Source: Lytechinus variegatus (Eukaryota; Echinodermata; Echinoidea; Temnopleuroida; Toxopneustidae). From it: a stretch of 64,000 nucleotides of DNA. Below are positions 44,630 through 56,437 of this stretch, one piece after another. Made by a program: the position numbers and the translations under genes. The notes beneath the pieces are model-generated. The model was not told where the DNA came from. It did not search any database and saw only the letters and a list, made by a program, of their open reading frames with translations. Position 1 is the first letter of the stretch. Every line of letters begins with the position of its first letter. The stretch is from assembly GCF_018143015.1 (NCBI RefSeq), contig NC_054746.1:42288201-42352200 (forward strand), given 5' to 3'.

Positions 44630-47600
44630 GGCTTTGAAATTAAGATAATTTATCCTTGTGTAGCCTTGAACTTTTAATGAGATTAATTTATCTTCTTGCC
44701 GCTTTGAAATTAAGATCAATTTATCCTTGTGTAGCTTTGAAATTTAGATAAATTTATCGTGTAGCTAATTTATCCTCCTATAGCTTTGAAATTAGGATAA
44801 ATTTATCCTCTTGCAGTTTTGAAATTAAGATAAAATAATCCTCGTGTAGCCTTGAAATTAGGATAAATTTATCCTTGTGTACCCTTGGAATTAAGATAAA
44901 TTTATCCTCATATAGCCTTGAAATTAAGATAAATTTATCCTCTTTAGCCTTGAAATTAGGATAAATTTATCCTTTGTAGCCTTGAAAAAAGGATAAAATT
45001 ATCCTCCTGTAGCCTTGTAATTAGGATAAATTAATCCTCGTGTATCCTTGTAATTAGGATAAATTTATCCTCGTGTATCCTTGTAATTAGGATAAATTTA
45101 TCCTCATGCAGCCTTGATATTAAGATAAATTTATCCTCGTGTAGCCTTGAAGTTAGGATAAATTTATCCTCATGCAGCCTTGATATTAAGATAAATTTAT
45201 CCTCGTGTAGGTTTTAAATTAGGATAAATTAATCCTCATGTAGCCTTGATATTAAGATAAATTTATCCTCATGTAGGTTTGAAATTAGGATAAATTTATC
45301 CTCGTGTATCCTTGTAATTAGGATAAATTTATCCTCGTGTATCCTTGTAATTAGGATAAATTTATCCTCATGCAGCCTTGATATTAAGATAAATTTATCC
45401 TCGTGTAGCCTTGAAGTTAGGATAAATTTATCCTCATGTAGGTTTTAAATTAGGATAAATTTATCCTCATGTAGCCTTGAAATTAGGATAAATTTATCCT
45501 CGTGTATCCTTGTAATTAGGATAAATTTATCCTCGTGTATCCTTGTAATTAGGATAAATTTATCCTCGTGTATCCTTGTAATTAGGATAAATTTATCCTC
45601 GTGTATCCTTGTAATTAGGATAAATTTATCCTCATGCAGCCTTGATATTAAGATAAATTTATCCTCGTGTAGCCTTGAAGTTAGGATAAATTTATCCTCA
45701 TGCAGCCTTGATATTAAGATAAATTTATCCTCGTGTAGGTTTTAAATTAGGATAAATTAATCCTCATGTAGCCTTGATATTAAGATAAATTTATCCTCAT
45801 GTAGGTTTGAAATTAGGATAAATTTATCCTCGTGTATCCTTGTAATTAGGATAAATTTATCCTCGTGTATCCTTGTAATTAGGATAAATTTATCCTCATG
45901 CAGCCTTGATATTAAGATAAATTTATCCTCGTGTAGCCTTGAAGTTAGGATAAATTTATCCTCATGTAGGTTTTAAATTAGGATAAATTTATCCTCATGT
46001 AGGTTTGAAATTAGGATAAATTTATCCTTATGTAGGTTTGAAATTAGGATAAATTTATCCTCATGTAGGTTTGAAATTAAGATAAATTTATCCTCATGTA
46101 GTCTTGAAATTAAGATAAATTTATCCTTGTGTAGCCTTGAAGTTAGGATAAATTTATCCTCGTGTAGCCTTGAAATTAAGATAAATTTATCCTCATGTAG
46201 TCTTGAAATTAGGATAAATTTATCCTTGTGTAGCCTTGAAGTTAGGATAAATTTATCCTCGTGTAGCCTTGAAATTAAGATAAATTTATCCTCATGTAGG
46301 TTTGAAATTAGGATAAATTTATCCTCATGTAGGTTTTAAATTAGGATAAATTAATCCTCATGTAGCCTTGATATTAAGATAAATTTATCCTCATGTAGGT
46401 TTGAAATTAGGATAAATTTATCCTCATGTAGCCTTGATATTAGGATAAATTTATCCTCATGTAGGTTTTAAATTAGGATAAATTTATCCTCATGTAGCCT
46501 TGAAATTAGGATAAATTTATCCTCGTGTATCCTTGTAATTAGGATAAATTTATCCTCGTGTATCCTTGTAATTAGGATAAATTTATCCTCGTGTATCCTT
46601 GTAATTAGGATAAATTTATCCTCATGCAGCCTTGATATTAAGATAAATTTATCCTCGTGTAGCCTTGAAGTTAGGATAAATTTATCCTCGTGTAGCCTTG
46701 AAATTAAGATAAATTTATCCTCATGTAGGTTTTAAATTAGGATAAATTTATCCTCATGTAGGTTTTAAATTAGGATAAATTAATCCTCATGTAGCCTTGA
46801 TATTAAGATAAATTTATCCTTATGTAGTCTTGAAATTAAGATAAATTTATCCTTGTGTAGCCTTGAAGTTAGGATAAATTTATCCTCATGTAGGTTTTAA
46901 ATTAGGATAAATTTATCCTCATGTAGGTTTGAAATTAGGATAAATTTATCCTTATGTAGGTTTGAAATTAGGATAAATTTATCCTCATGTAGGTTTGAAA
47001 TTAAGATAAATTTATCCTCATGTAGTCTTGAAATTAAGATAAATTTATCCTCGTGTAGCCTTGAAGTTAGGATAAATTTATCCTCGTGTAGCCTTGAAAT
47101 TAAGATAAATTTATCCTCATGTAGTCTTGAAATTAGGATAAATTTATCCTCGTGTAGCCTTGAAGTTAGGATAAATTTATCCTCGTGTAGCCTTGAAATT
47201 AAGATAAATTTATCCTCATGTAGGTTTGAAATTAGGATAAATTTATCCTCATGTAGGTTTTAAATTAGGATAAATTAATCCTCATGTAGCCTTGATATTA
47301 AGATAAATTTATCCTCATGTAGGTTTGAAATTAGGATAAATTTATCCTCATGTAGCCTTGATATTAGGATAAATTTATCCTCATGTAGGTTTTAAATTAG
47401 GATAAATTTATCCTCATGTAGCCTTGAAATTAGGATAAATTTATCCTCGTGTATCCTTGTAATTAGGATAAATTTATCCTCGTGTATCCTTGTAATTAGG
47501 ATAAATTTATCCTCGTGTATCCTTGTAATTAGGATAAATTTATCCTCATGCAGCCTTGATATTAAGATAAATTTATCCTCGTGTAGCCTTGAAGTTAGGA

Positions 47601-48005
47601 TAAATTTATCCTCGTGTAGCCTTGAAATTAAGATAAATTTATCCTCATGTAGGTTTTAAATTAGGATAAATTTATCCTCATGTAGGTTTTAAATTAGGAT
47701 AAATTAATCCTCATGTAGCCTTGATATTAAGATAAATTTATCCTTATGTAGTCTTGAAATTAAGATAAATTTATCCTTGTGTAGCCTTGAAGTTAGGATA
47801 AATTTATCCTCGTGTAGCCTTGAAATTAAGATAAATTTATCCTCATGTAGGTTTGAAATTAGGATAAATTTATCCTCATGTAGGTTTTAAATTAGGATAA
47901 ATTAATCCTCATGTAGCCTTGATATTAAGATAAATTTATCCTCATGTGGCCTTGAAATTAAGATAAATTTATCCTAATGTAGTTTTAAAATGAAGATAAA
48001 TTAAT
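44630..48005 (-). repeat. 33-bp minisatellite array, right arm, about 100 units, inverted
   Basis: The same 33-bp unit as at 1955-5905 but reverse complemented (TAGCCTTGAAATTAGG then ATAAATTTATCCTCATG). Higher-order blocks recur at 528 bp (16 units; AATTAATCC-type units at 45,222 and 45,750) and 924 bp (28 units; 46,344 and 47,268). The inner edge (44,630-45,000) is diverged, with shortened units. The 70-residue INLSSC frame at 46,127 is a shadow. Confidence 0.95.
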
Positions 48006-48330
48006 CCTTGTATCAGCAGGATGAACTAATCCGTACAATTGAAATAGATTTGTATGATATATTTATTTGATCTGTTTTTCCTATTAAATGGTTGTATTAA
48101 TTGAAATGCTGTTTCCGTTTGTTTCTTTTATTGTTATAGACTTGCAAACATACATTGAATTGCCAATAGTCATTAAATAGAGTGATTGGAGAGAATGTCT
48201 AGATGAGAGAACAAGTCATAAAATTGGTTGTTACGTGCAAAAATGTGAAATAAATATTGTGGAGTGAACATGATGAATATTTGAAGAAAAATGAACAAAG
48301 ATTCATTCATTTTGAAAAGATTTACTGTTT
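48006..48330 (-). repeat. Outer flank of the right inverted arm
   Basis: Reverse complement of 1631-1954 with about five differences by eye; similarity ends near GATTTACTGTTTCAAATGG. The 106-residue minus-strand frame over this segment is matched by the 69-residue plus frame at 1654 (both include SLFIFLQIF/SLFFKYSSC-type AT-rich reading), but with different frames open. I therefore do not regard either as coding. Confidence 0.85.
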
Positions 48331-49683
48331 CAAATGGGTTTGTTTTATGACGAAATGAAAAGGTCCTGAATCCGGCCACCTGCAACTCGTTATCACCCAA
48401 GGCCATAAAATGTATTATTGTTATTAACTTTAATTCTTTATATTTACAAAAGATAAGAAGAAAATGATTCACTATTGAAATTGACCTTGTCAATGACTAT
48501 AAATTATGATATACAAATCATAACCTGGAAATAAAGAGAGGACTTTCTTTGGGAAATAAAATCTTACAAGTTCGAAAATTCGCCCTTTATAATTATGGGT
48601 GCCGGGTCGCCAGTTTCTAGTTGAACACTTCAAATTGGTTTGGATTGATTAATTATTCTTCATTACTAAATGTTAATACTGTCAATGAAATAGAAAAGCT
48701 AGGACTGGTACGTTTGAAAGTTACCGTGTCGATAACAAATCAAAAGAATCTTGTAATCTTGAAAATTCTAATATATTAACCCTCCCGACAAAAAATACGA
48801 AGAATATGATTCAATTCGATGCATGCTCATATACACTTTTTCTCCTCAAGTTGTTATTAGACCAAGAATTCAAACAAAATAATATAATCCAAACAAGCAT
48901 ATTAAGTATATTCGAATCGGATGGAAGATGAAATGTTTATATAGCATTTTTTGCTATATAGAAGCCTTCAGTCAGCACCCTTTTTTACTTCGAAATTCCT
49001 TCCTACATGATGTAAAAAAAAATGTTTGTCGAACACGTGGAGTGGCCTGTTTTGAAAATAAAATGAAGTAATTGATGAATTAGTAGGGGTATTTATTTAT
49101 CATATTCTCTAGTAGACATTCTCGAGGATGTCATTTTTTGATCGCCCTTGTGCATTATCTTTATTCAATATACACAAAGAATTAAAATTCAAATGTAAGA
49201 AGATCAATGAAAAACATACTCGAACATACTTAAAACATTACCCCAGAAAACCTACATTTTTTTACAAATATTTTCACAAAATTCACAAAAAGTGTGAACG
49301 AAATCGTTCAATTTTACTATTAGAAATGCGCCTAATTGACAAACTCGGTCGTTTCACTCAACTGCTTTCGAGGTTTTTTCGACAAATTTTTAGGTCTTAC
49401 CTCCCAGAAAAAGTTTCTGGGTATTGCCTTGGATGAAGTGAGAAATGTAATGATTTCATGGGTAGCGATATTGTGGAATTAAGCGAAACTTTAAACTTGA
49501 ATAGCTTTAAAATTTAACATACAGTGTATTTAATTTTCAGTGTTAGGCATATTTAATTTTCCTCCATTAATTTGATTCAAATTTTGTAGCGGTGTGTATT
49601 GTGAACTTGGTCTTCATTCGATAGATTACCGAATTACTTTTATAATTGAAACACTAAAAAACATTGTTTTTAAATTACCTCAT
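48331..49683. other. AT-rich DNA, nothing recognised
   Basis: No repeats, splice-bounded exons or promoters stand out. The 102-residue plus-strand frame at 49,128-49,436 is Lys/Phe/Tyr-rich with no domain and no splice context. Confidence 0.35.
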
Positions 49684-50144
49684 AAGTCCATGCGCTGTTT
49701 TTGCACCTTCATAATCATATGATTATACCCTTTTTGTTATAGGAAATTAATAAAAAAAAATAATCACACAATTGTTCAAGCTATTGCTAAGAAAGTGCAA
49801 AAAGGTGTTTATAAAAGTGATTCGATTGATGTCTGTATGAAATCTGCTGCATGGTTGAAAAAAATGCAACCAGTAATTGCGACATCCAAATATAGAGAAG
49901 AAATATAGAGAATATTTGTCAACACGTTAATATTTAAGTCCCTGCGCTGTATTTGCACTTTCATAATCAAATGATTATACTCTTTTTATTATAGGAAATG
50001 AATACAAAAACATCACACAAATTGTTCAAGCTATTGCTAAAAGTGCAAAAAGGTGTTTACAAAAGTGATTCGATTGATGTCTGTATGAAATCTGCTGGTT
50101 GAAAAAAATGCAACCAGTAAATGCGACATCCAAATATAGAGAAG
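49684..50144 (+). repeat. Two-copy tandem duplication, about 250-bp offset
   Basis: 49,684-49,904 and 49,936-50,144 share AAGTCCMTGCGCTGT, ATTGTTCAAGCTATTGCTAA, GATTCGATTGATGTCTGTAT and AATGCAACCAGTAAWTGCGA with small indels. The second copy is followed directly by a C run. Non-coding. Confidence 0.85.
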
Positions 50145-50682
50145 ACCCCTCCCCCCCCCCCCCCACCCCCGCCTCCCGATCCACCTGCCCCATTCCTGTA
50201 GACACACACGTTTCCACCCTTCTTTTTATTTTCTTAATGTTGAATTAGGCGTCATGTTACCTTGTTTTCCATTGAAAAACTTGTTCATCATAGTACCAGG
50301 TGTCTCCTATCTCCTCCAATTATCTTTTATATTTATCAACACGTTAATTCTTTTCAAGTACTGTCCTTTTGTGTCCATCGAAGCAAGTCTTAATTAAGAT
50401 GGGTTAATTATGACATACTGTGTGTTTTTTTTTCTTTTAAGGCGGAATAATAAGGAGCTTCTAATCTGGAAATAAAAGAATGAAGAATTCGCGCGCATCC
50501 TGTCCCGCTACAAAAGCAGAGTTTTTAATAGACTCTGGTCCATTATTGTTCCTCCAATCAATAAAAGGTTTATCTTGCTCATTAGAGTGTCTAGCTCATA
50601 AATGTACCACGTAGGCCATAAACCAAAGCACTTCAATATGCAATGTATATGCTTGAAACATTTTTAGCATCTTTAATCATCA

Positions 50683-50685
<3 letters not shown>

Positions 50686-50717
<32 letters not shown>

Positions 50718-50733
50718 GAAGGGTTTTATATAT

Positions 50734-50811
<78 letters not shown>

Positions 50812-50820
50812 ATATATATA

Positions 50821-50853
<33 letters not shown>

Positions 50854-50876
50854 TTGTATATATAAAACCCTTCGTT
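50686..50876. repeat. TA microsatellite inside an inverted repeat
   Basis: About 110 bp of nearly pure TA is flanked by AACGAAGGGTTTTATATATA (from 50,714) and its inverse TATATATAAAACCCTTCGTT (to 50,876), making one long potential cruciform. A second short TA run lies at 50,686-50,712. The Tyr/Ile-rich frames over it are shadows. Confidence 0.9.
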
Positions 50877-51215
50877 ATAGAGATCATATTTGTGTACAAT
50901 GTTTTTTGTCCCCTGCATAACAATCTCAATTGAATTACGCCCAGCATTTAGCAAAAACCCTGAACATACCAAGCATGCCAATTAGTATAAAAGCGAATAT
51001 AGAATGACCCTTTTTTATGTACATGATATATCATTTTTCTGAAACGTTTGAATTAGTCATTAGGAAATGATTTTTCATTATGTATTGCCAATTTCAATGT
51101 TGTTCAGTTCGTAATGGTCCAATTAAATATCCAATTACAAAGCAGTTTAAAGATTGTGAAAATCTGTCAAGAACAAACCTTCAAACCAACCAGGTAATAG
51201 TTTTCATTCTCCCTC

Positions 51216-51328
51216 TCATCTGCTACATGAAGTGGTGCTGTATCGGCTACGACCACGGGTACGATCACGGATATTATCATCCACGGTAGAACGACCGCGC
51301 TCTCCATGACGATAACGCGCAGATTGCC
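51216..51328 (-). CDS. Candidate terminal coding exon, Arg/Gly/Ser-rich
   Basis: Minus-strand acceptor AATTTCGTACAG is followed by an open frame reading QSARYRHGERGRSTVDD and IRDRTRGRSRYSTTSCSR, then TGA (51,218-51,216). RG/RS-type composition is common in RNA-binding tails. An alternative frame over the same bases is also open (MESAVVLPWMIISVIV, hydrophobic), so frame choice is uncertain. No upstream exon was found. Confidence 0.3.
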
Positions 51329-51499
51329 CTGTACGAAATTACGGTGAATTATAAACATATAGTAATTGCAGCAAAACTTTATATACGATGTCTTTGCCAA
51401 AATAATATTTTAATGCCGGAATGAATTTATCCCTGCGATTATTTATAAACTATATACATGTACTGTCATTTTTGCAATGAACTGCTAAGCGGTGTGAGG

Positions 51500-51657
51500 C
51501 TATGATTATGATGATGATGATGGTGATTAATATGCATGGTGGTGATGGTGGTGGTGGTGATGATGGTGGTGATGATGATGATGACGACGACGACGATGAT
51601 GATGGTGATGATTATGCATGGTGGTGGTGGTAGTGGTGGTGGTGGTTGTGATGGTGG

Positions 51658-51707
<50 letters not shown>

Positions 51708-51795
51708 ATGGTGACGATTATGCATGGTGGTGGTGATGATGATGTTGATGATGGAGGCGGCGGTGGTAGTGATGATGAAGGAGATGTCTGATGAT
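51500..51795. repeat. GAT/GGT trinucleotide microsatellite
   Basis: Compound repeat of GATGATGAT, GGTGGTGGT and GACGAC units with three ATTATGCATGGTGGTGG-type interruptions. Poly-His, poly-Asp and poly-Met frames over it are artefacts of the repeat. Confidence 0.95.
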
Positions 51796-52170
51796 GATAA
51801 TAATTGGTAGACATTGGCGCATTGGTAGGAGAACCCTAAGACCGAAACATCGATCATTGCCGTCCTAGAAAATGAAGGGAGTTTTTTCATCATTACGTAG
51901 CTTCCAACATGATTATTCGATTTTACTAAAAAAATATTTGTCACATCTTATGATTATGTCCACGCCAAACCTCGAACTCTTGAAATCAATATTTTATTTG
52001 GGAATATATCTTTCTTTGACTTCGCTTTGCTCACCAACAATAAATTTTCGAAATAGCGCGCTTTATCCAAAACTCAAACCCCATGGGCATTTTTTTTCTC
52101 GTCTGAGTTTAATAATTCAAATTCTATTGTAGTTTGGATGGATTAAATTATCATTTCCCATTACTGAATG

Positions 52171-52766
52171 TTAAAGGGATGGTCCGGGCTGAAAATATTT
52201 ATATCTTAAGACATAGAATAGAATTCACTGAACAAAATGAAGAAAAATTAATCAAAATCGGATAACAAATAATAAAGTTATTGCAGTTTAAAGTTTATCA
52301 ATATTTTGTGAAAACGGTCGTCATGAATATTCACTAGGTGGGCTGATGACGTCACATCTCCACTTTCCGTTTTCTTATATGTTATCATACATAAAATCAT
52401 ATTTTTTTCATCATTTCATACTTGTGTGAATAATACTATGTCTCCCTTATAATGAAATAAGTTGCAGCAATCAATATCTAATGCACTAAATCGGATGTGA
52501 ATCCAATTTTTCTAGTTCTTGGAGGAAACATTTTGAATAAACCTATTTTCATATAATAAAATACAAAAAACAAGTGGAGATGTGACATCATTAGCCCACC
52601 TAATGAATATTCATGACGACTATTTTCACAAAATATTGCTACACTTTAAAATTCAATACATTTGTTATTTGTTATCCGATTTTGATGAAATTTTCGGCAT
52701 TTTGCTCAGTGAATTCTACTCAAGGTATTAAGATATAAATATTTTCAACCCGGACCATCCCTTTAA
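52171..52766 (+). mobile_element. TTAA foldback MITE, family D (AGGGATGGTCCGGG)
   Basis: TTAA-AGGGATGGTCCGGGCTG at the left and CCCGGACCATCCCT-TTAA at the right, 596 bp, with long partly complementary halves (AATCGGATAACAAATAA in the left half against TTATTTGTTATCCGATT in the right). Same architecture as families A and B but different sequence. Non-coding. Confidence 0.85.
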
Positions 52767-54585
52767 TACTCTGAATAGTCATCAACTCTTCAAGGGCAGG
52801 AAATATACAAATGTTGGGTTTTAAAGTCCAATAAAGACGACCTGTTTACAAGTGAAATGATGCCTGTAACCATAAAATTACATTAAAACTGTGACAAAAT
52901 CAACATGCTCTGTTGAAGAACAAAATCAGATTGTCCAATAAATCTTACATACGAAAAGAATAAAATAAAATTTAACAAAAAAACACAAATCAGTTATCAA
53001 GGAACTTAAAAAGAAAAACAAGATTCATATATCACATAACTATAGGGGCATAGCATATCCAGCGCAATATTGCTGATTTTTTTAAATTCCATATGGGTGG
53101 ATACACGAGTTATGTCATTCCATATCGAAAATAAATATAGCTTGATCTTACCACGTAAATGTTGACGATTATTTTCTCTCGACTGCAACCAACGATCAAC
53201 AAAAAGTAGGATGCTTCGTCAAAATCAATATTCTTAAGATTTTATCTTTGTCCTGTTTGTATCAAACTGTTTAGATCTTAGCATCACGTCTTGGCTTCCT
53301 ATGCAAAAATAGTTTCAATTCACAATTATATTATTTGTCAGTTGTGCTATATACGACCGTAGAGTGATATCTCCTTTTATCCGGCATATGTAAATCATCA
53401 GGAATAACAAAAATGCTGGTATGTTCACATGAAATTTCTGTCATCACCCGTGGAAACTTTGATTGATAACTAAATGAATATCGGATGAATAATCACAAAT
53501 TTGATATACCACACCATATTTCAAACTTCCATATGGTTTAACGGCATCCCAAAACTAACAATTCGTCGTCGCACAATATATACATACTTAACGTTTAAAA
53601 TTTGCATTGAGAACTATACATTAATATTTCTATTAGTCATCAATGGATCATGATCATTGATAGCCATTACATGTATCAGGTCTTTAACTTTTTTCCCTTT
53701 TGCAATTACATTTAATCATTGCCCTTATTTCATGTATTTACTGTCATTTCTATCGTAATTTTCTTTCATTTTGCGTTGGATTTTCTTGAAAACTAATAGA
53801 TTATTTTGATAGGTTTATATGACCTATAAGAAATAAAAATGCACAAGCAATAAACCATCAAAATTGGCATTTGTCTTGTCATTCGTACAAGTATTGCGGT
53901 TCGGCGATATAGTCATTTTATTTTGATTTTGTCTATTTGCCTCGATAAAGGGCAAATTCTTTATCTCCCCGTGTAAGAGTGATGCTATTCGATTAACAAC
54001 TTAAAAAAAATAAATCATGTAATTTTTTTTAAATTCTAATTAAGTTTGGTTCAAATTCAATGGCACATGTATTTGTATTTATTTGATTTCTACTGAATTA
54101 ATAAAAAGTTATTAGAAAATCTTGGCTTCTAAATCTACCTTTCAAATCAAACTGAGAAACTATTTTGCATGCATCTGTTAAATGTAGTGAAGTTGATTTT
54201 ATACTTTATAGCGAGGAATCCAATTTAACACATAATTTTGTTTTGAAGTCGACTTATGTTTTTAATTCTTTTCACTTTACACACATTTTTGTTTTTGTTT
54301 GTTTTAGTTTGTTGTCTTTATTGACCGTTCAGTTAAAAAACCTTCAGGCCTACATAATCCGAAAAAAATATACTTACAGAAGAATAACATCAAATTGATT
54401 GCAGCTAAGCATGTACATAGTAAAAATTAAAACTTATTATTGAAAATAGGAGTATGTGATGATCAGTTTCCAACATAAAAATGATATCATGTATATATGG
54501 TAGGGTCCATGTATGCAGACCTAAACTCTGAACTGTGATTGCTCGCCATTTTTTTAGTTTCACTTAATTTAGTGCAATTGAAATT
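52767..54585. other. AT-rich intergenic DNA
   Basis: No exon with convincing splice context and no repeat terminus was recognised. The 60-residue minus frame near 53,006-53,188 and the 77-residue plus frame near 54,165 look random. Confidence 0.35.
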
Positions 54586-54917
54586 TTAGAAAGCTGATAT
54601 CTTCAGGTATCCTTTATGGCGTACCTGTTGTCCCCTCCCCCTTCCCATCCTACAATCCCCCTCCGATGTACCACTGGGGTGGGGTGGCGAGACAAAAGGG
54701 TCAAAGGGTATACAAAGTGCCCCTCGCCCACACATATAAATATAACAAAGCGCGCGAAATAAAGCCGTGCTGTACATGCTCCCACGGATGTACACATTCC
54801 AACGGGTGTGTGTCCGTCGTCGCGTTGAAGAAACGCGGACAATCGTGATTATTGATACCGTAATTACAGGGGTGTTAATTGCACCCCTTCTTATTGTTTC
54901 GCCACAACACCAAGTCC

Positions 54918-54990
54918 TGATTGGTCAAGTGTTGTTAATTAGGGCAAATTTCTCAGCCTATTTAACTGGAAAAGCAGAAGAACATTTTCA
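54918..54990 (+). promoter_or_regulatory. Core promoter of the acidic-protein gene
   Basis: An inverted CCAAT box (ATTGG, 54,920-54,924) lies 35 bases upstream of a TATA-like TATTTAA (54,959-54,965), in turn about 25-30 bases before a TCATTCG initiator-like site (about 54,988). A second possible start uses the TATATATA at about 55,066-55,073, with TSS near 55,097. Both precede the same splice donor at 55,175. Confidence 0.45.
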
Positions 54991-55174
54991 TTCGTTCTAA
55001 AGTCAACACAACTGAAAACAGTGACTGTTCGACGCTTCCACTAACGTCTAACTCTCCTGTCGTAGTATATATATAGTATACAGTAATCACCGACCAGTCC
55101 ATACGGAGATATATATACTACACACGAAGTAACACTGTCAGCTGAATCTCTACTTCACGAGATATTATCATTTA
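54990..55174 (+). other. 5'UTR exon of the acidic-protein gene
   Basis: Non-coding leader from the inferred start to ATCATTTAG, followed by a strong donor GTGAGTATCC at 55,175. The intron runs to the acceptor TTGTATTTTCACAG ending at 55,655, after a TCTCTCTCTTG pyrimidine tract. The open frame that starts at 55,589 lies partly in this intron, which is why the later ATG is preferred. Confidence 0.5.
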
Positions 55175-55663
55175 GGTGAGTATCCTACTTTACAACATTT
55201 GTTTTTTCATACAGGACATGTTAAATGGCGATGAATTACAGTTCAGTGAGGGATCGGATCAAGATAATAAGTTACATGCCACAAATAATATTACGTGTAT
55301 GAAAATTATGGCGGTCTATTTCCCGATCTTATCTTCATACACTGCTATACTCGTACCATGCATGTTCATTGTAATGTAGAACCGTTAACACACGTCATTA
55401 CATCAGGAGCGTTTATTAATTTATATGCCATTATTAATTAATTATGTATCAATGAATTCTGTAATTTCATCAAAAATGATGGTCATTGAATTTTCAATGG
55501 AGAGCCTAATACAAGCCTCTAGGCAGATAATGAAATATGTAAAAGTGGTCTTGACTGTATCTGTGTTATAAATCATGGAAAGCTTCCTTTGTACCAGTAT
55601 GTAATTTCAAATTATCCTCAAGCCAACATATATTCTCTCTCTTGTATTTTCACAGCTTCCATT

Positions 55664-56437
55664 ATGGCACCCATCTTGCGCTCATCCTCCAGAACTGCAC
55701 AACATGTAGCACCTGAGGTTACCACTGCTGATCCACCTTTCTCAGCCCTTACTAGAGCCGGTGAATCTCTCTTCATGTGCAGCAATAAAGAAGGTCACAC
55801 CTGCTACCATGCCTGCAGAGGTCATGGACGATACCCATTATGGAACGATGAAGACTTGGAAGATGATGTTGATGAGGAGGAACCAGAGCCAGAAAGAAAG
55901 AAGGATGAAGATGATGTGTCTTCTTCAGAGTATGAGTTCGAGTCAGATGAAGAGTGGATATCGGATGCAGATCGTGAAGGCGAAGCACAGTTTTGGAGGG
56001 AGATCCAGGAGTCTGTTGAACGCACACGTCAGGAACGGGACCGTCGCATCCACTACAGTGCAACTGATCTCCGCTTCCTTCCTGAGCCAGGTCGTGAGGG
56101 CAGCGCCATGGAACATGTGAGAGAAGGTCAAGGTCCTATTGTTGGTGTTGTCCATACCAAGCCTCCTCCTGAGTACGTGTGGTATCTCTCCGATGACAGC
56201 GAATCATGGATGAGAGGATCGCTTCCTGAGAGGCTTTCAGAGGAACCAGATGGTCTCTACCACCGCTACAAGTACCATGTCTGGGATCGCATCCCAGCTT
56301 CGGAAGTTCACGAGAGTGAGGAGAGTGATGAGGACGATGATGAGTACGAAGACGAAGAATGGGAGGAGGAGATGGATGATGATAGGAGATCATGGAGTGA
56401 TCTAGCTGACCAGCAGGAGCAGGAACAGAATTCGTGA
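55664..56437 (+). CDS. Acidic, low-complexity protein of 257 residues, function unknown
   Basis: Starting at the first ATG after the acceptor (MAPILRSSSRTAQHVAPE) the frame runs 257 codons to TGA. The N terminus has a Cys/His cluster (LFMCSNKEGHTCYHACRGHG, residues about 36-55) that could bind metal. Two acidic stretches follow (about 62-103 and 217-245, with EDDVDEEEPE and DEDDDEYEDEEWEEEMDDD). Between them lie a charged helix-like part (FWREIQESVERTRQERDRR) and the aromatic motif PPEYVWYLSDDSESW, then HRYKYHVWDRIP. There is no signal peptide or membrane segment, so it is probably nuclear or cytosolic; acidic tails of this kind occur in chromatin and nucleolar proteins, which is only an analogy. 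Codon use is GC-richer than the surroundings, supporting a real gene. I do not recognise the family. Confidence 0.8.
   Translation: MAPILRSSSRTAQHVAPEVTTADPPFSALTRAGESLFMCSNKEGHTCYHACRGHGRYPLWNDEDLEDDVDEEEPEPERKKDEDDVSSSEYEFESDEEWISDADREGEAQFWREIQESVERTRQERDRRIHYSATDLRFLPEPGREGSAMEHVREGQGPIVGVVHTKPPPEYVWYLSDDSESWMRGSLPERLSEEPDGLYHRYKYHVWDRIPASEVHESEESDEDDDEYEDEEWEEEMDDDRRSWSDLADQQEQEQNS

Noticed and set aside
48173..48493. 106-residue minus frame that partly matches 1654-1863
   Set aside because: The match is caused by the duplicated flank DNA. The frame is not preserved as a common protein between the two copies, so no selection on coding is evident.
51527..51944. Poly-His, poly-Asp and poly-Met frames
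   Set aside because: Direct products of the GAT/GGT microsatellite.
54586..54848. Overlapping frames on both strands near 54.6-54.85 kb
   Set aside because: No splice context or domain; the sense gene promoter lies just downstream and the stretch is moderately GC-rich intergenic DNA.
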